DNA of 64,000 nucleotides from Promicromonospora sp. Populi. Its GTDB lineage: Bacteria > Actinomycetota > Actinomycetes > Actinomycetales > Cellulomonadaceae. Under the pieces are notes generated by a model. The model was given only the letters and a program-made list of their open reading frames with translations. It searched no databases and was not told the origin of the DNA. The stretch lies in the NCBI RefSeq assembly GCF_041081105.1, contig NZ_CP163528.1, positions 558,001 to 622,000 on the forward strand, written 5' to 3'. Of the stretch, positions 16,879 through 24,136 are shown in pieces. The translations under genes and the position numbers were made by a program. The first letter of the stretch is position 1; the number at the start of each line of letters is the position of its first letter.

Positions 16879-17766
16879 GTGAGCATCAGCACCGTCACCG
16901 AACGTGAGATCCGCAGCCAGCCCGAGGTCTGGGCGCGCGCCGTCGCCGCGGCGGCCGAGGGCGCACCGGTGCTCGGCCGCCCGGGGGAGCGCGTCCTGCT
17001 GCTCGGCTGCGGCACCAGCGCCTTTGTCGCCGAGTCGATCGCCGTGCTCCGGGAGCGCGCCGGGCAGGGCGAGACCGACGCCACCTACGCGTCGGAGTGG
17101 ACGCCCGGCCGCACCTACGACCGGGTGGTCGTGATCAGCCGCTCGGGGACCACGAGCGAGGTGCTCGAGGCGCTCGACCGGGTGCCCGCGGGCACGGTGA
17201 AGGCGGCCGTCGTCGGCGTAGCCGACTCGCCGGTGGCCGCGGCGGCTGACGAGACGCTCGTGCTGGACTTCGCCGACGAGATGTCGGTGGTCCAGACGCG
17301 GTTCCCCACCTCGGTGCTGGTGCTGGCGCGCACCGGGTTCGGCGAGGACCTCCAGCCGGTCCTGGACCGGGTGGCCGACGTGCTCGCCGCGCCGCTGCCC
17401 GTCGACCCGGCAAAGTTCGACCACTTCGTCTTCCTCGGCCGGTCCTGGACCTACGGCCTCGCGCAGGAGGCAGCGCTCAAGATCCGCGAGGCGGCGCAGG
17501 CATGGTCGGAGTCGTACCCGGCGCTCGACTACCGGCACGGCCCCGTCGCGGTGGCGGGGGAGTCGAGCCTGGTGATCCTCTTCGGCGACGCCGACCCGGC
17601 GCTCACCGCCGACGTCGTGCGCACGGGGGCGACAGCTGTGCACGAGGACCTCGACCCGCTCATCCAGCTGGTGCAGGCGCAGCGGCTCGCTGTCGAGCTC
17701 GCGGCGTCGCGCGGGCTGGACGCGGACGCGCCGCGGCACCTGACCCGCTCGGTAGTGCTCGGATGA
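16879..17766 (+). CDS. SIS-domain sugar isomerase/deaminase-like protein
   Basis: The 295-residue protein contains two SIS (sugar isomerase) domains. The first has LLLGCGTSAFVAES and VISRSGTTSEVLEAL; the second begins around HFVFLGRSWTYGLAQEAALK. Relatives are GlmS isomerase halves, AgaS, FrlB and glucosamine-6-phosphate deaminases, acting on phosphorylated (amino)sugars. It starts with GTG at 16879 and overlaps the first PfkB kinase gene by 4 bp. With two kinases, a DeoR regulator and a class II aldolase, a route through tagatose- or fructose-type bisphosphate is likely. Amino sugars or Amadori compounds are both possible substrates. Confidence 0.83.
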   Translation: MSISTVTEREIRSQPEVWARAVAAAAEGAPVLGRPGERVLLLGCGTSAFVAESIAVLRERAGQGETDATYASEWTPGRTYDRVVVISRSGTTSEVLEALDRVPAGTVKAAVVGVADSPVAAAADETLVLDFADEMSVVQTRFPTSVLVLARTGFGEDLQPVLDRVADVLAAPLPVDPAKFDHFVFLGRSWTYGLAQEAALKIREAAQAWSESYPALDYRHGPVAVAGESSLVILFGDADPALTADVVRTGATAVHEDLDPLIQLVQAQRLAVELAASRGLDADAPRHLTRSVVLG

Positions 17767-18821
17767 GCCCAGGCGGCTCCGCGCCGCGCGTACCACGGCC
17801 CGTGGTGGTGGTCGGCGACGCGAACGTCGACCTCGTCCTGCGCGGCGACGTTGTGCCCCGCTTCGGCCAGGTCGAGCAGCTCGCCGACTCGGGCGACCTG
17901 GTGCTGGGCGGCTCGGCGAGCATCGCGGCGTCGGGCATCGCCCGCCTGGGCGTGCCGACGTCGCTCGTGGCGCGGGTGGGTGCGGACACGTTCGGCACCT
18001 TCACGCTGGAGGCCCTGCGCCGGCACGGCGTCGACGTCGAGTCCGTCGAGGTGGCGGACGCCGAGCCGACCGGGCTGTCCGTGATCCTCTCCACCCCCGC
18101 CGACCGGGCGATCCTCACCGTGCCCGGGACCATCCCCACCCTCACGGGCGAACGCGTCACCGAGGTGCTCGACGCACGGGCCGATCGCCCCGGACTCCTG
18201 CACGTCGCCTCGTACTTTCTCCAGCCCGGCTTGGCCCGGGCCCTACCCGGGGTGCTCGCGCGCGCCCGGGAGCAGGGCTGGACCACGAGCCTGGACACGA
18301 ACTGGGACCCGGACGAGAAGTGGGCGGGGCTCGACGAGGTGCTGCCGCACCTGGACCTGCTCCTGCCCAACCGCAACGAGCTGCGCGCCATCGCGGGCGC
18401 GCTGGGCGAGGAGGTGGGTCCGGGCGACGGCGTCGACGACGGCGCTGCGGGCCACGGCCGAGACAGCGGTGTCGGCACGGGCCGCGCGGGCGACAGCCGC
18501 GCTGACGACGTCGCGCTCGCGATCCGGCTCGCCCGGCGCGGGCCGCGCGTGGTCGTCAAGGACGGGGCCGACGGCGGCTGGTCGGTGGGCGCCGCCGGCG
18601 TCGTCGTCCGTGCGCCGGGCATTGCGGTCGAGGTGGTCGACACGACGGGTGCGGGGGACAGCTTCGACGCCGGCTACCTGGCGGCTCTCGCGTACGGCTT
18701 CGACGACGAGCAGACGCGCGTGCGCTGGGCGACGACGGCTGGCTCTCTTTCCACGCTCGGCTCCGGCGGCACCGGACGGCAGGCGACGCTCGACGAGCTG
18801 GAGCGGGTGCTCGCGCGGTGA
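17763..18821 (+). CDS. PfkB-family carbohydrate kinase (ribokinase-like)
   Basis: The 352-residue protein has the N-terminal PfkB pattern around VVVGDANVDLVLRG and GGSASIAASGIARLG, and the C-terminal signature DTTGAGDSFDAGYLAAL with its catalytic Asp. A low-complexity Gly/Asp-rich insertion lies at about residues 220-245 (GPGDGVDDGAAG and onward). This kinase probably phosphorylates the free sugar or the SIS product. It is coupled to the SIS gene by ATGA and to the next kinase by GTGA. Confidence 0.88.
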   Translation: MSPGGSAPRVPRPVVVVGDANVDLVLRGDVVPRFGQVEQLADSGDLVLGGSASIAASGIARLGVPTSLVARVGADTFGTFTLEALRRHGVDVESVEVADAEPTGLSVILSTPADRAILTVPGTIPTLTGERVTEVLDARADRPGLLHVASYFLQPGLARALPGVLARAREQGWTTSLDTNWDPDEKWAGLDEVLPHLDLLLPNRNELRAIAGALGEEVGPGDGVDDGAAGHGRDSGVGTGRAGDSRADDVALAIRLARRGPRVVVKDGADGGWSVGAAGVVVRAPGIAVEVVDTTGAGDSFDAGYLAALAYGFDDEQTRVRWATTAGSLSTLGSGGTGRQATLDELERVLAR

Positions 18822-19738
18822 TCTCGGCGATCGCGCTCAGCCCGTCGCTCGACGTCACGTACGTGGTCGACGAGCTGGCGGGGATCCAGCGCCCGCGCTC
18901 CGTGCACCGCGTGGGCGGCGGCAAAGCGCTGAACGCGGCGCGCGCGGCCGCGGCGCTCGGCGCCCGGGTCTCGGCTGTGGCCGTGCTCGGCGCCGGCGTC
19001 GGGCAGGACGTCGCCGACGGGGCCCGGGCCGACGGCGTCGACGTGCACGTGGTGCCCGGGTCGGAGCCGACCCGGGCTTGCGTCTCGATCTTCTCCCGCG
19101 CCACGGGGCAGCTCACGGAGATCTACGAGCGCGCCGTCCCGGTCTCCGCGGAGACGGCGGCGGCCGCGCTGGACGTCGCCGTTGAGCTCGCTTCGGCCCG
19201 GCCCGGGTGGTGGCTAGTCTCGGGCGGCGTGCCGACGTCGGCCCCTGCCGGCCTGCTCGCCGACGCGGTGCACCGCCTGCACGACGCCGGGGTGCGGGTC
19301 GCGATCGACAGCCACGGCGAGGCGCTGCGCAGCGCCGTGGACGCGCGTCCGGACCTGGTGAAGATCAACCGGGCCGAGGCCCTGGAACTGGTCGGCGGTG
19401 GAGCCGCAGAGCCGTCCGTGCCGGAACTGCTGGCCGCCGTGCACGGTCGCACCGGGGGGCTGGTCGTCATCACCGACGGCCCAGATGGCGCCTGGGCGAC
19501 CGACGGCGACCGGGTGCTGCGGGCCCACCTGCCCGGGCACACGGGCGGCTTCCCGGTCGGCAGCGGCGACTCGTTCCTCGGCGGCCTGCTCGTCGCGCTA
19601 GACCGCGGCGACGACCTCCCCGCGGCACTGGCGCTGGCGACGGCCACCGGGACCGCCAACGCCCAGCTCCCGGGCGCGGCAATCCTGGACCCAACCCTGG
19701 CCCGCACCCTGACAAGTACCGTCCGAGTCACCCACTAG
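18818..19738 (+). CDS. PfkB-family hexose kinase (1-phosphofructokinase/tagatose-6-phosphate kinase-like)
   Basis: The 306-residue protein starts ISAIALSPSLDVTYVVDEL, typical of the FruK/LacC branch (substrate loop NPxxD-like with S for N), has GGGKALNAARAAAALG near residue 33, and ends with PVGSGDSFLGGLLVAL, where the Asp is the catalytic base. FruK/LacC enzymes make the bisphosphate cleaved by class II aldolases, matching the aldolase at 20680-21531. The start is GTG at 18818, overlapping the previous stop. The 3' end overlaps the convergent DeoR gene by 4 bp. Confidence 0.86.
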   Translation: MISAIALSPSLDVTYVVDELAGIQRPRSVHRVGGGKALNAARAAAALGARVSAVAVLGAGVGQDVADGARADGVDVHVVPGSEPTRACVSIFSRATGQLTEIYERAVPVSAETAAAALDVAVELASARPGWWLVSGGVPTSAPAGLLADAVHRLHDAGVRVAIDSHGEALRSAVDARPDLVKINRAEALELVGGGAAEPSVPELLAAVHGRTGGLVVITDGPDGAWATDGDRVLRAHLPGHTGGFPVGSGDSFLGGLLVALDRGDDLPAALALATATGTANAQLPGAAILDPTLARTLTSTVRVTH

Positions 19739-20541
19739 TCCGGGACTATCTGGACGTCCACGCCTGCTGCCGCTATCGCCACCAGGGCCTCCGGGTCGGC
19801 CGTCGAGTCCGTCACCAGGACGTCGATCTCCGCTAGGTCGGCCATCTTCGCGAGGGTCACCCGGCCCACCTTCGAGCCGTCCGCCACGACCACCACCTGC
19901 TCCGCGTGCGCGAGCATCGCGTGGTTGGTGCGGGCCTCGGTCTCGTCGTGGGTCGTCGCGCCGCCCCGGACGCTGATGCCGTCCGTGCCCAGGAACGCGG
20001 TGCCGACGTTGACGGCGTTGAACGTGTTCTCCGCCAGCGCCCCGACGGCCTCCAGCGAGCTGGATCGGACGACCCCACCGGTCATGATCACCTTGAGGTT
20101 GCTCCGGGAGGCGAGCTCGGTCGCCGTCGTGAGCGCGTTCGTGACGATCGCGAGGTCGGGCCGGCTGGCCAGCTCCCGGGCGACCGCGGCGGTGGTGCTG
20201 CCGCCGCTGATGGCCACGGAGTAGCGGCCGGCGGGCAGCAGACCGGCCGCGTGCTCGGCGATGCGGACCTTCGCGTCCCGGAACCGGTTGTCCCGCAGCA
20301 GCACGGGGACCTCGGTCGTGGGATCGAGCGCGCGGACGCCCCCGTGCGTGCGCACGAGCAGCCCCTGGTCCGCCATGGCGGCGAGGTCGCGGCGCATCGT
20401 GGCCGAGGACACGCCGAGCTCCCGGACGAGCTCGGTGAGCCGGGCCGCGCCGTGCTCGTTGACGTAGGTCAGGGTCCGCATCAAACGCTCGGTGCGCTTG
20501 TGGGAGATGGCGCGTGGTTCCGGGCTGGTGGTGGCCGTCAT
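19735..20541 (-). CDS. DeoR family sugar-phosphate-responsive repressor
   Basis: The 268-residue protein has an N-terminal DeoR HTH (LTELVRELGVSSATMRRDLA, residues about 35-54) and a C-terminal DeoRC sensor with GGSTTAAVARELASR and the LGTDGISVRGG motif. Such proteins are usually released from DNA by a phosphorylated sugar intermediate. GGGAGGGG precedes the ATG at 20541. It lies inside the sugar cluster, convergent with the kinases and divergent from the aldolase, and likely acts at 16806-16832 and 20571-20583. Confidence 0.92.
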   Translation of the reverse strand: MTATTSPEPRAISHKRTERLMRTLTYVNEHGAARLTELVRELGVSSATMRRDLAAMADQGLLVRTHGGVRALDPTTEVPVLLRDNRFRDAKVRIAEHAAGLLPAGRYSVAISGGSTTAAVARELASRPDLAIVTNALTTATELASRSNLKVIMTGGVVRSSSLEAVGALAENTFNAVNVGTAFLGTDGISVRGGATTHDETEARTNHAMLAHAEQVVVVADGSKVGRVTLAKMADLAEIDVLVTDSTADPEALVAIAAAGVDVQIVPD

Positions 20542-20570
20542 GCCGGATCCCCTCCCGAACCGCTCACTCA

Positions 20571-20583
20571 GACTGATTGATTC
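20571..20583. promoter_or_regulatory. Candidate DeoR half-site upstream of DeoR and aldolase
   Basis: GACTGATTGATTC matches the right arm of the 16806-16832 palindrome (GACTGATCGAATC) at 11 of 13 bases. It lies in the 138-bp divergent intergenic region, which is visibly more AT-rich than the flanks (for example CCAATTTTGATCGC at 20587-20600), as expected for a promoter region. Confidence 0.45.
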
Positions 20584-20679
20584 TCGCCAATTTTGATCGC
20601 ATTCTTGCACGTCTCGCGCGGCCCCACGGATGATCGAGGCCATGGTCAGCTTCGGATTCATCGTCGCCGGGAGCGTGCT

Positions 20680-21531
20680 GTGACCCTTGCCGCGACGGGC
20701 GATCTTGTCGCCGACGCCGTGCGGGCACGTAGCGCCGTCCTCGCCTTCAACGTGATCACGCTCGAGCACGCCGAGGGCATCGCCGGAGGGCTGGAGGCGG
20801 CCGGTGTCCCCGGCATCCTGCAGGTGAGCGAGAACGCGGTGCGCTTCCACGGCGGGCGGATGGCGCCCCTGCTCGCCGCGTGCCGCGAGGTCGCCGCGGC
20901 GTCGGACATCCCGATCGCCGTGCACCTCGACCACGTGCAGGACCTCGCGCTCGCCCGTGCGGTTGTCGCCGACGCGGAGCGGCTCGGCATCTCGTCCCTC
21001 ATGGTCGACGCCGCCCACCTGGACTACCCGGAGAACGTCGCGACGACGGCCGACCTCGTGGGGGCCGGGCACGACGCGTCCCTGTGGGTGGAGGCCGAGC
21101 TGGGCGCCATCGGCGGCAAGGACGGCGCGCACGCGCCGGGCGTGCGCACCGACCCGGACGAGGCGGCGTCGTTCGTGGCGCGGACCGGCGTCGACGGCCT
21201 CGCGGTAGCCGTGGGCAGCTCGCACGCGATGACAACGGCGACGGCGGAGCTCGACCTCGACCTGATCGCGCGCCTGGCGGCCCGCCTGCCGGTGCCGCTC
21301 GTGCTGCACGGGTCCTCGGGGGTGCCGCTCGGGACGCTCCGGGCCGCTGTCGCCGGCGGAGTTCGCAAGATCAACGTCGGTACCGCGCTCAACGTCGGGT
21401 ACACGGCTCAGGTGCGGCAGTACCTGGCGGACGACGCGAGCGTGACCGACCCCCGCAAGTACCTGACCCCGGCCCGTACTGCGGTGCGCGAAGTCGTGGA
21501 CCGCCTCAGTACCGAAGTCCTCCGGGGCTAG
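20680..21531 (+). CDS. Class II fructose/tagatose-bisphosphate aldolase family protein
   Basis: The 283-residue protein has the FbaA/GatY/KbaY fold. Zinc-ligand histidines are visible in IAVHLDHVQDL, in AVGSSHAMT and in LVLHGSSGVPLGTLR; AELGAIGGKDG supplies a conserved acidic segment, and INVGTALN near residue 230 contacts phosphate. It should cleave the bisphosphate made by the FruK/LacC-like kinase into two triose phosphates. The GTG at 20680 has GGGAG upstream. It is divergent from DeoR and separated from the kinase operon by it. Confidence 0.88.
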   Translation: MTLAATGDLVADAVRARSAVLAFNVITLEHAEGIAGGLEAAGVPGILQVSENAVRFHGGRMAPLLAACREVAAASDIPIAVHLDHVQDLALARAVVADAERLGISSLMVDAAHLDYPENVATTADLVGAGHDASLWVEAELGAIGGKDGAHAPGVRTDPDEAASFVARTGVDGLAVAVGSSHAMTTATAELDLDLIARLAARLPVPLVLHGSSGVPLGTLRAAVAGGVRKINVGTALNVGYTAQVRQYLADDASVTDPRKYLTPARTAVREVVDRLSTEVLRG

Positions 21532-21535
21532 CCGG

Positions 21536-21745
21536 TCAGGCGTTCCAGGCTTCCGTGAACTCCGACAGGTTGATCTTGCCGTCCTCGTCGTGGTCCGCCT
21601 TGCCGAAGATCTGCTCGAGGTCCAGGTCGGTGGTCTCCTCGCCGCGGGTGGCCATGGCCTGGCGGAACTCGTCGGCGGTGATGTGGCCGTCGCTGTCGCC
21701 GTCGAACTCCGCGAAGGTCTGGCTGAGCTCTTCGTTGGCGGTCAT
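21536..21745 (-). CDS. Small EF-hand calcium-binding protein
   Basis: The 69-residue acidic protein consists of two EF-hands: loop 1 DGDSDGHITADE and loop 2 DHDEDGKINLSE, both with the canonical Asp/Gly/Ile pattern and Glu at position 12. It resembles small prokaryotic calmodulin-like proteins of actinomycetes. GGAGG lies upstream of the ATG at 21745. There is no signal peptide, so it is cytoplasmic. Its stop is 4 bp from the convergent aldolase stop. Role unknown, probably calcium buffering or sensing. Confidence 0.9.
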   Translation of the reverse strand: MTANEELSQTFAEFDGDSDGHITADEFRQAMATRGEETTDLDLEQIFGKADHDEDGKINLSEFTEAWNA

Positions 21746-21889
21746 GGGTCGTATCCTCCGTGGTGTTCGAACAGGTCGGCGTCTGGAACAAGTCGAAGAG
21801 TATGCAACCACATATCCGGCCTGTCGGGTGTGTCCTGTTAGTCCGTCCGCTACGGTCGCGAGCCAAACGTCGACTCGGAGGGCCAGACC

Positions 21890-22483
21890 ATGAGGTTGTA
21901 CGCGGCAGCACCGGCACGGTGCGTTCGGCAGGTACTCGGCGACCTGCTGCTGCTCGGCTGGATCGCGGGGTGGGCCTGGGCCGGGCGCGAGCTCTACGAG
22001 GCGACCCTGGAGCTGGGGCGGCCGGGCCGCGCGACGGCGTCGGCGGCCGATCAGATGGCGGGGCAGTTCCACGACGTCGAGAGCCGGATCGGCAGCATCC
22101 CGGGCGTCGGGGACGACCTGGCCGCACCCTTCAGCGGAGCGGCGGCCGCCGCCGAGAACCTGGCCGCCGCGGGCCGGTCGCAGGCCGAGACGGTCGCCGA
22201 CATCGCGCTGCTGGCCGGCATCGCGGTGTTCCTGGTCCCGGTGCTGCTGGTGGCCGTGCTGTACGTGCCGCTGCGGGCCCGGTTCGTGCGCCGGGCGGGC
22301 GCCGCCCGCCGGTTCGCCGACGCCGATCCGGCGCTGCTGGCGCTGCGGGCCCTGACGAACCAGCCGCTGCGCGCCCTGACGAAGGTCTCCGACGACCCGG
22401 TCGGCGCGTGGCGGGACGGCGACCCAGCCGTCGTGCGCCGGCTGGCAGACCTGGAGCTACGGGATCTCGGCCTGCGGCGGTGA
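21890..22483 (+). CDS. Hypothetical membrane protein with two membrane helices
   Basis: The 197-residue protein has a hydrophobic helix at about 16-32 (VLGDLLLLGWIAGWAWAG) and another near 105-127 (IALLAGIAVFLVPVLLVAVLY), separated by an Ala-rich extracytoplasmic loop of about 70 residues. The C-terminal tail is basic and probably cytoplasmic. No family is recognised. It stands alone, divergent from the EF-hand gene; the 144-bp gap before it contains a short AT-rich stretch that may hold both promoters. Confidence 0.72.
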   Translation: MRLYAAAPARCVRQVLGDLLLLGWIAGWAWAGRELYEATLELGRPGRATASAADQMAGQFHDVESRIGSIPGVGDDLAAPFSGAAAAAENLAAAGRSQAETVADIALLAGIAVFLVPVLLVAVLYVPLRARFVRRAGAARRFADADPALLALRALTNQPLRALTKVSDDPVGAWRDGDPAVVRRLADLELRDLGLRR

Positions 22484-22514
22484 CGACGGGCCGCGGCGGG
22501 GGAGCGGCGGCGGG

Positions 22515-23162
22515 TCAGCGTGTCGGGGGCTGCTCACCCCACAGCAGCAGGGACCCGCCCAGGCCGATCATCAGCCCGCCGCCGGTCGCTGACATCGCAG
22601 ACAAACGCCGAGGGGATCGTCCGAACCAGTCGCGGGCCGCGCTCGAAGCGATCACCCATGCTGAGTCGGAGACGAGGCCGACGCACACGACGACTAGACC
22701 GAGCTGCAGGAGCTGCAGGGGAACGGACCCGGCCTGCGGGTCGACGAACTGCGGAAGCACCGCGACGAAGAAGGCCACCGTCTTCGGATTGGTGACCCCG
22801 ACGACGAACCCTTCTCCGAGCAGCCGCCGGCCGGACCGGGCCGGAGAAGGGTCCGCCGCGTCGGGACCGCCGTCGGCGCGGTGCCGTATCGCCTGGACGC
22901 CGAGGTACACCAGGTAGAGCGCACCGACGATCTTCACCGCGGTGAAGATCACCACCGACTGCGCGATCACGGCGCCCACGCCCAGAGCCACCGCTATCGC
23001 GAGCGGGGTGGAGCCGGCGGCTATCCCCAGGATGCTCAGGAAACCCCCGGTACGACCGAGCGATATCGAGCGCCCGATCGTGAACATCACGCTGGGTCCG
23101 GGCACAGCAACCATGAGCAGCGCCACCGCCGCGAAGGCGAGGAGATTCTCGGTGGATACCAT
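22515..23162 (-). CDS. LysE family amino acid exporter
   Basis: The 215-residue protein has the LysE/RhtB pattern: an N-terminal VPGPSVMFTIGRSISLGRTGG, six hydrophobic segments, and the loop GFVVGVTNPKTVAFFVAVLPQFV near residue 120. Members export amino acids or homoserine lactones. Its 35-bp distance from the SnoaL-like gene upstream suggests co-transcription. Substrate is unknown. Confidence 0.92.
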   Translation of the reverse strand: MVSTENLLAFAAVALLMVAVPGPSVMFTIGRSISLGRTGGFLSILGIAAGSTPLAIAVALGVGAVIAQSVVIFTAVKIVGALYLVYLGVQAIRHRADGGPDAADPSPARSGRRLLGEGFVVGVTNPKTVAFFVAVLPQFVDPQAGSVPLQLLQLGLVVVCVGLVSDSAWVIASSAARDWFGRSPRRLSAMSATGGGLMIGLGGSLLLWGEQPPTR

Positions 23163-23197
23163 CGCGCGAGCCTACGGCGGGGGTGTCGCCGCTGAGA

Positions 23198-23590
23198 CTA
23201 CGCGGCGCCCCAGAAGTGGTCCTCGGCGGCCTGGTCCTCGCTGACGAGCCAGATCTCGGCGATCTGGTCGCCCTCGACCCGGAAGACGTCAACACCGTGC
23301 TGGTCGAGGTCCGGGTGCTCGGGCCGTGCGGCTGTGAAGTGCACGGTCGTGGCGACCAGCGCCCCGGCGTCGGCCACGGACTCCGTCTTCAGGACAAACG
23401 TGCCCCCGCTGAGCTCCATGAACCGCCCCAGGTGGGCGAGGATCGCCTCGGGGCCGACATGGTCACCCGAGAGCTGGTTGGCGCCGGGCTGGTGCCACAC
23501 CGCGTTCTCGCTCAGGACCGCCGCCAAGGCGCCCATGTCACCCGTCGCCATCGCGGCGCCGTATCGCGCGACCACATCGCTTGCAGACAT
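23198..23590 (-). CDS. SnoaL-like (NTF2-fold) protein
   Basis: The roughly 130-residue protein has the cystatin/NTF2-like small-molecule pocket fold of SnoaL-like and SgcJ-type proteins, shown by VARYGAAMATGDMGALAAVL, AVWHQPGAN and VDVFRVEGDQIAEIWLV. Such proteins can be isomerases, cyclases or binding proteins. Two adjacent ATGs occur at 23593 and 23590; the second has better spacing from the upstream GGAG. It faces the HxlR gene across a repeat-containing promoter, so HxlR probably controls it and the LysE gene. Confidence 0.82.
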   Translation of the reverse strand: MSASDVVARYGAAMATGDMGALAAVLSENAVWHQPGANQLSGDHVGPEAILAHLGRFMELSGGTFVLKTESVADAGALVATTVHFTAARPEHPDLDQHGVDVFRVEGDQIAEIWLVSEDQAAEDHFWGAA

Positions 23591-23648
23591 CATTGCTCCG
23601 ATCCCTCGTGGATAACCTCAGTCCCAGAGTGCGGATGGAAGGGCGGTT

Positions 23649-23706
23649 ACTTCAACGTGACCAGGTTCAACGTGACGAGGTTCAAATGACGAGGTTCAAA
23701 TGACGG
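23649..23706. repeat. Four tandem 14-15-bp copies upstream of HxlR
   Basis: Copies start at 23649, 23664, 23679 and 23693 and share the core GTTCAA(C/A)(G)TGACGA (first copy ACTTCAACGTGACCA). They fill the promoter region between the divergent SnoaL-like and HxlR genes. Tandem spacing of about 1.5 helical turns is compatible with a cooperative regulator binding site, but simple slippage is possible. Confidence 0.6.
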
Positions 23707-23717
23707 GGGAAGAGCCG

Positions 23718-24110
23718 ATGGCGCGGGAATGGACCGTCTTCTCGCCGAGCTGCCCGTCGCGGGAGTCGCTAGCGCGCATCGCGAACAAGTGGACGGCGAT
23801 GATCGTCGTCCTGCTGCACGGCGAGCCGATGCGGTTCTCGGCGCTGCACGAACAGGTCGGCGGGATCACCAAGAAGGTGCTGATCGACACGCTGCGGGCG
23901 CTGGAGCGGGACGGCATGGTCGAGCACGTCCGCGAGGCGGACGCGCCCGCGCGCTATCGGCTCACGGCCCTCGGCCGGACGCTCCACGAGCCGCTGCTGG
24001 CGCTGCAGGTGTGGGCCGAGGCCCACGTCGAGGAGGTGCAGGAGGCCCAGTCGAGGTACGACTCGGCGCTCGACGAGCAGGTGCTCGCGCGCGCCGAGCC
24101 GCGCCTCTGA
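23718..24110 (+). CDS. HxlR family transcriptional regulator
   Basis: The roughly 130-residue protein is a MarR-like winged helix of the HxlR type. It has the N-terminal CPSRESLARIANKWTAMIV segment with the family Cys, and the recognition region HEQVGGITKKVLIDTLRALE. HxlR proteins often sense reactive electrophiles or aldehydes through the N-terminal Cys. GGGGAAGAG precedes the ATG at 23718; an in-frame ATG at 23700 inside the last tandem repeat would add six residues. It is divergent from the SnoaL-like/LysE pair. Confidence 0.9.
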   Translation: MAREWTVFSPSCPSRESLARIANKWTAMIVVLLHGEPMRFSALHEQVGGITKKVLIDTLRALERDGMVEHVREADAPARYRLTALGRTLHEPLLALQVWAEAHVEEVQEAQSRYDSALDEQVLARAEPRL

Positions 24111-24136
24111 CAGCGGATCCGGGGTACAGCTCCGGG

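Noticed and set aside
16879..17766. Naming the SIS protein agaS or frlB
   Set aside because: At 295 residues it is shorter than either, and both AgaS-like and FrlB-like roles fit the neighbours; no diagnostic residue decides.
20593..20679. Longer N terminus for the class II aldolase
   Set aside because: The added residues (MIAFLHVSRGPTDDRG and on) do not resemble the family and would cover the promoter; the GTG at 20680 has a GGGAG site.
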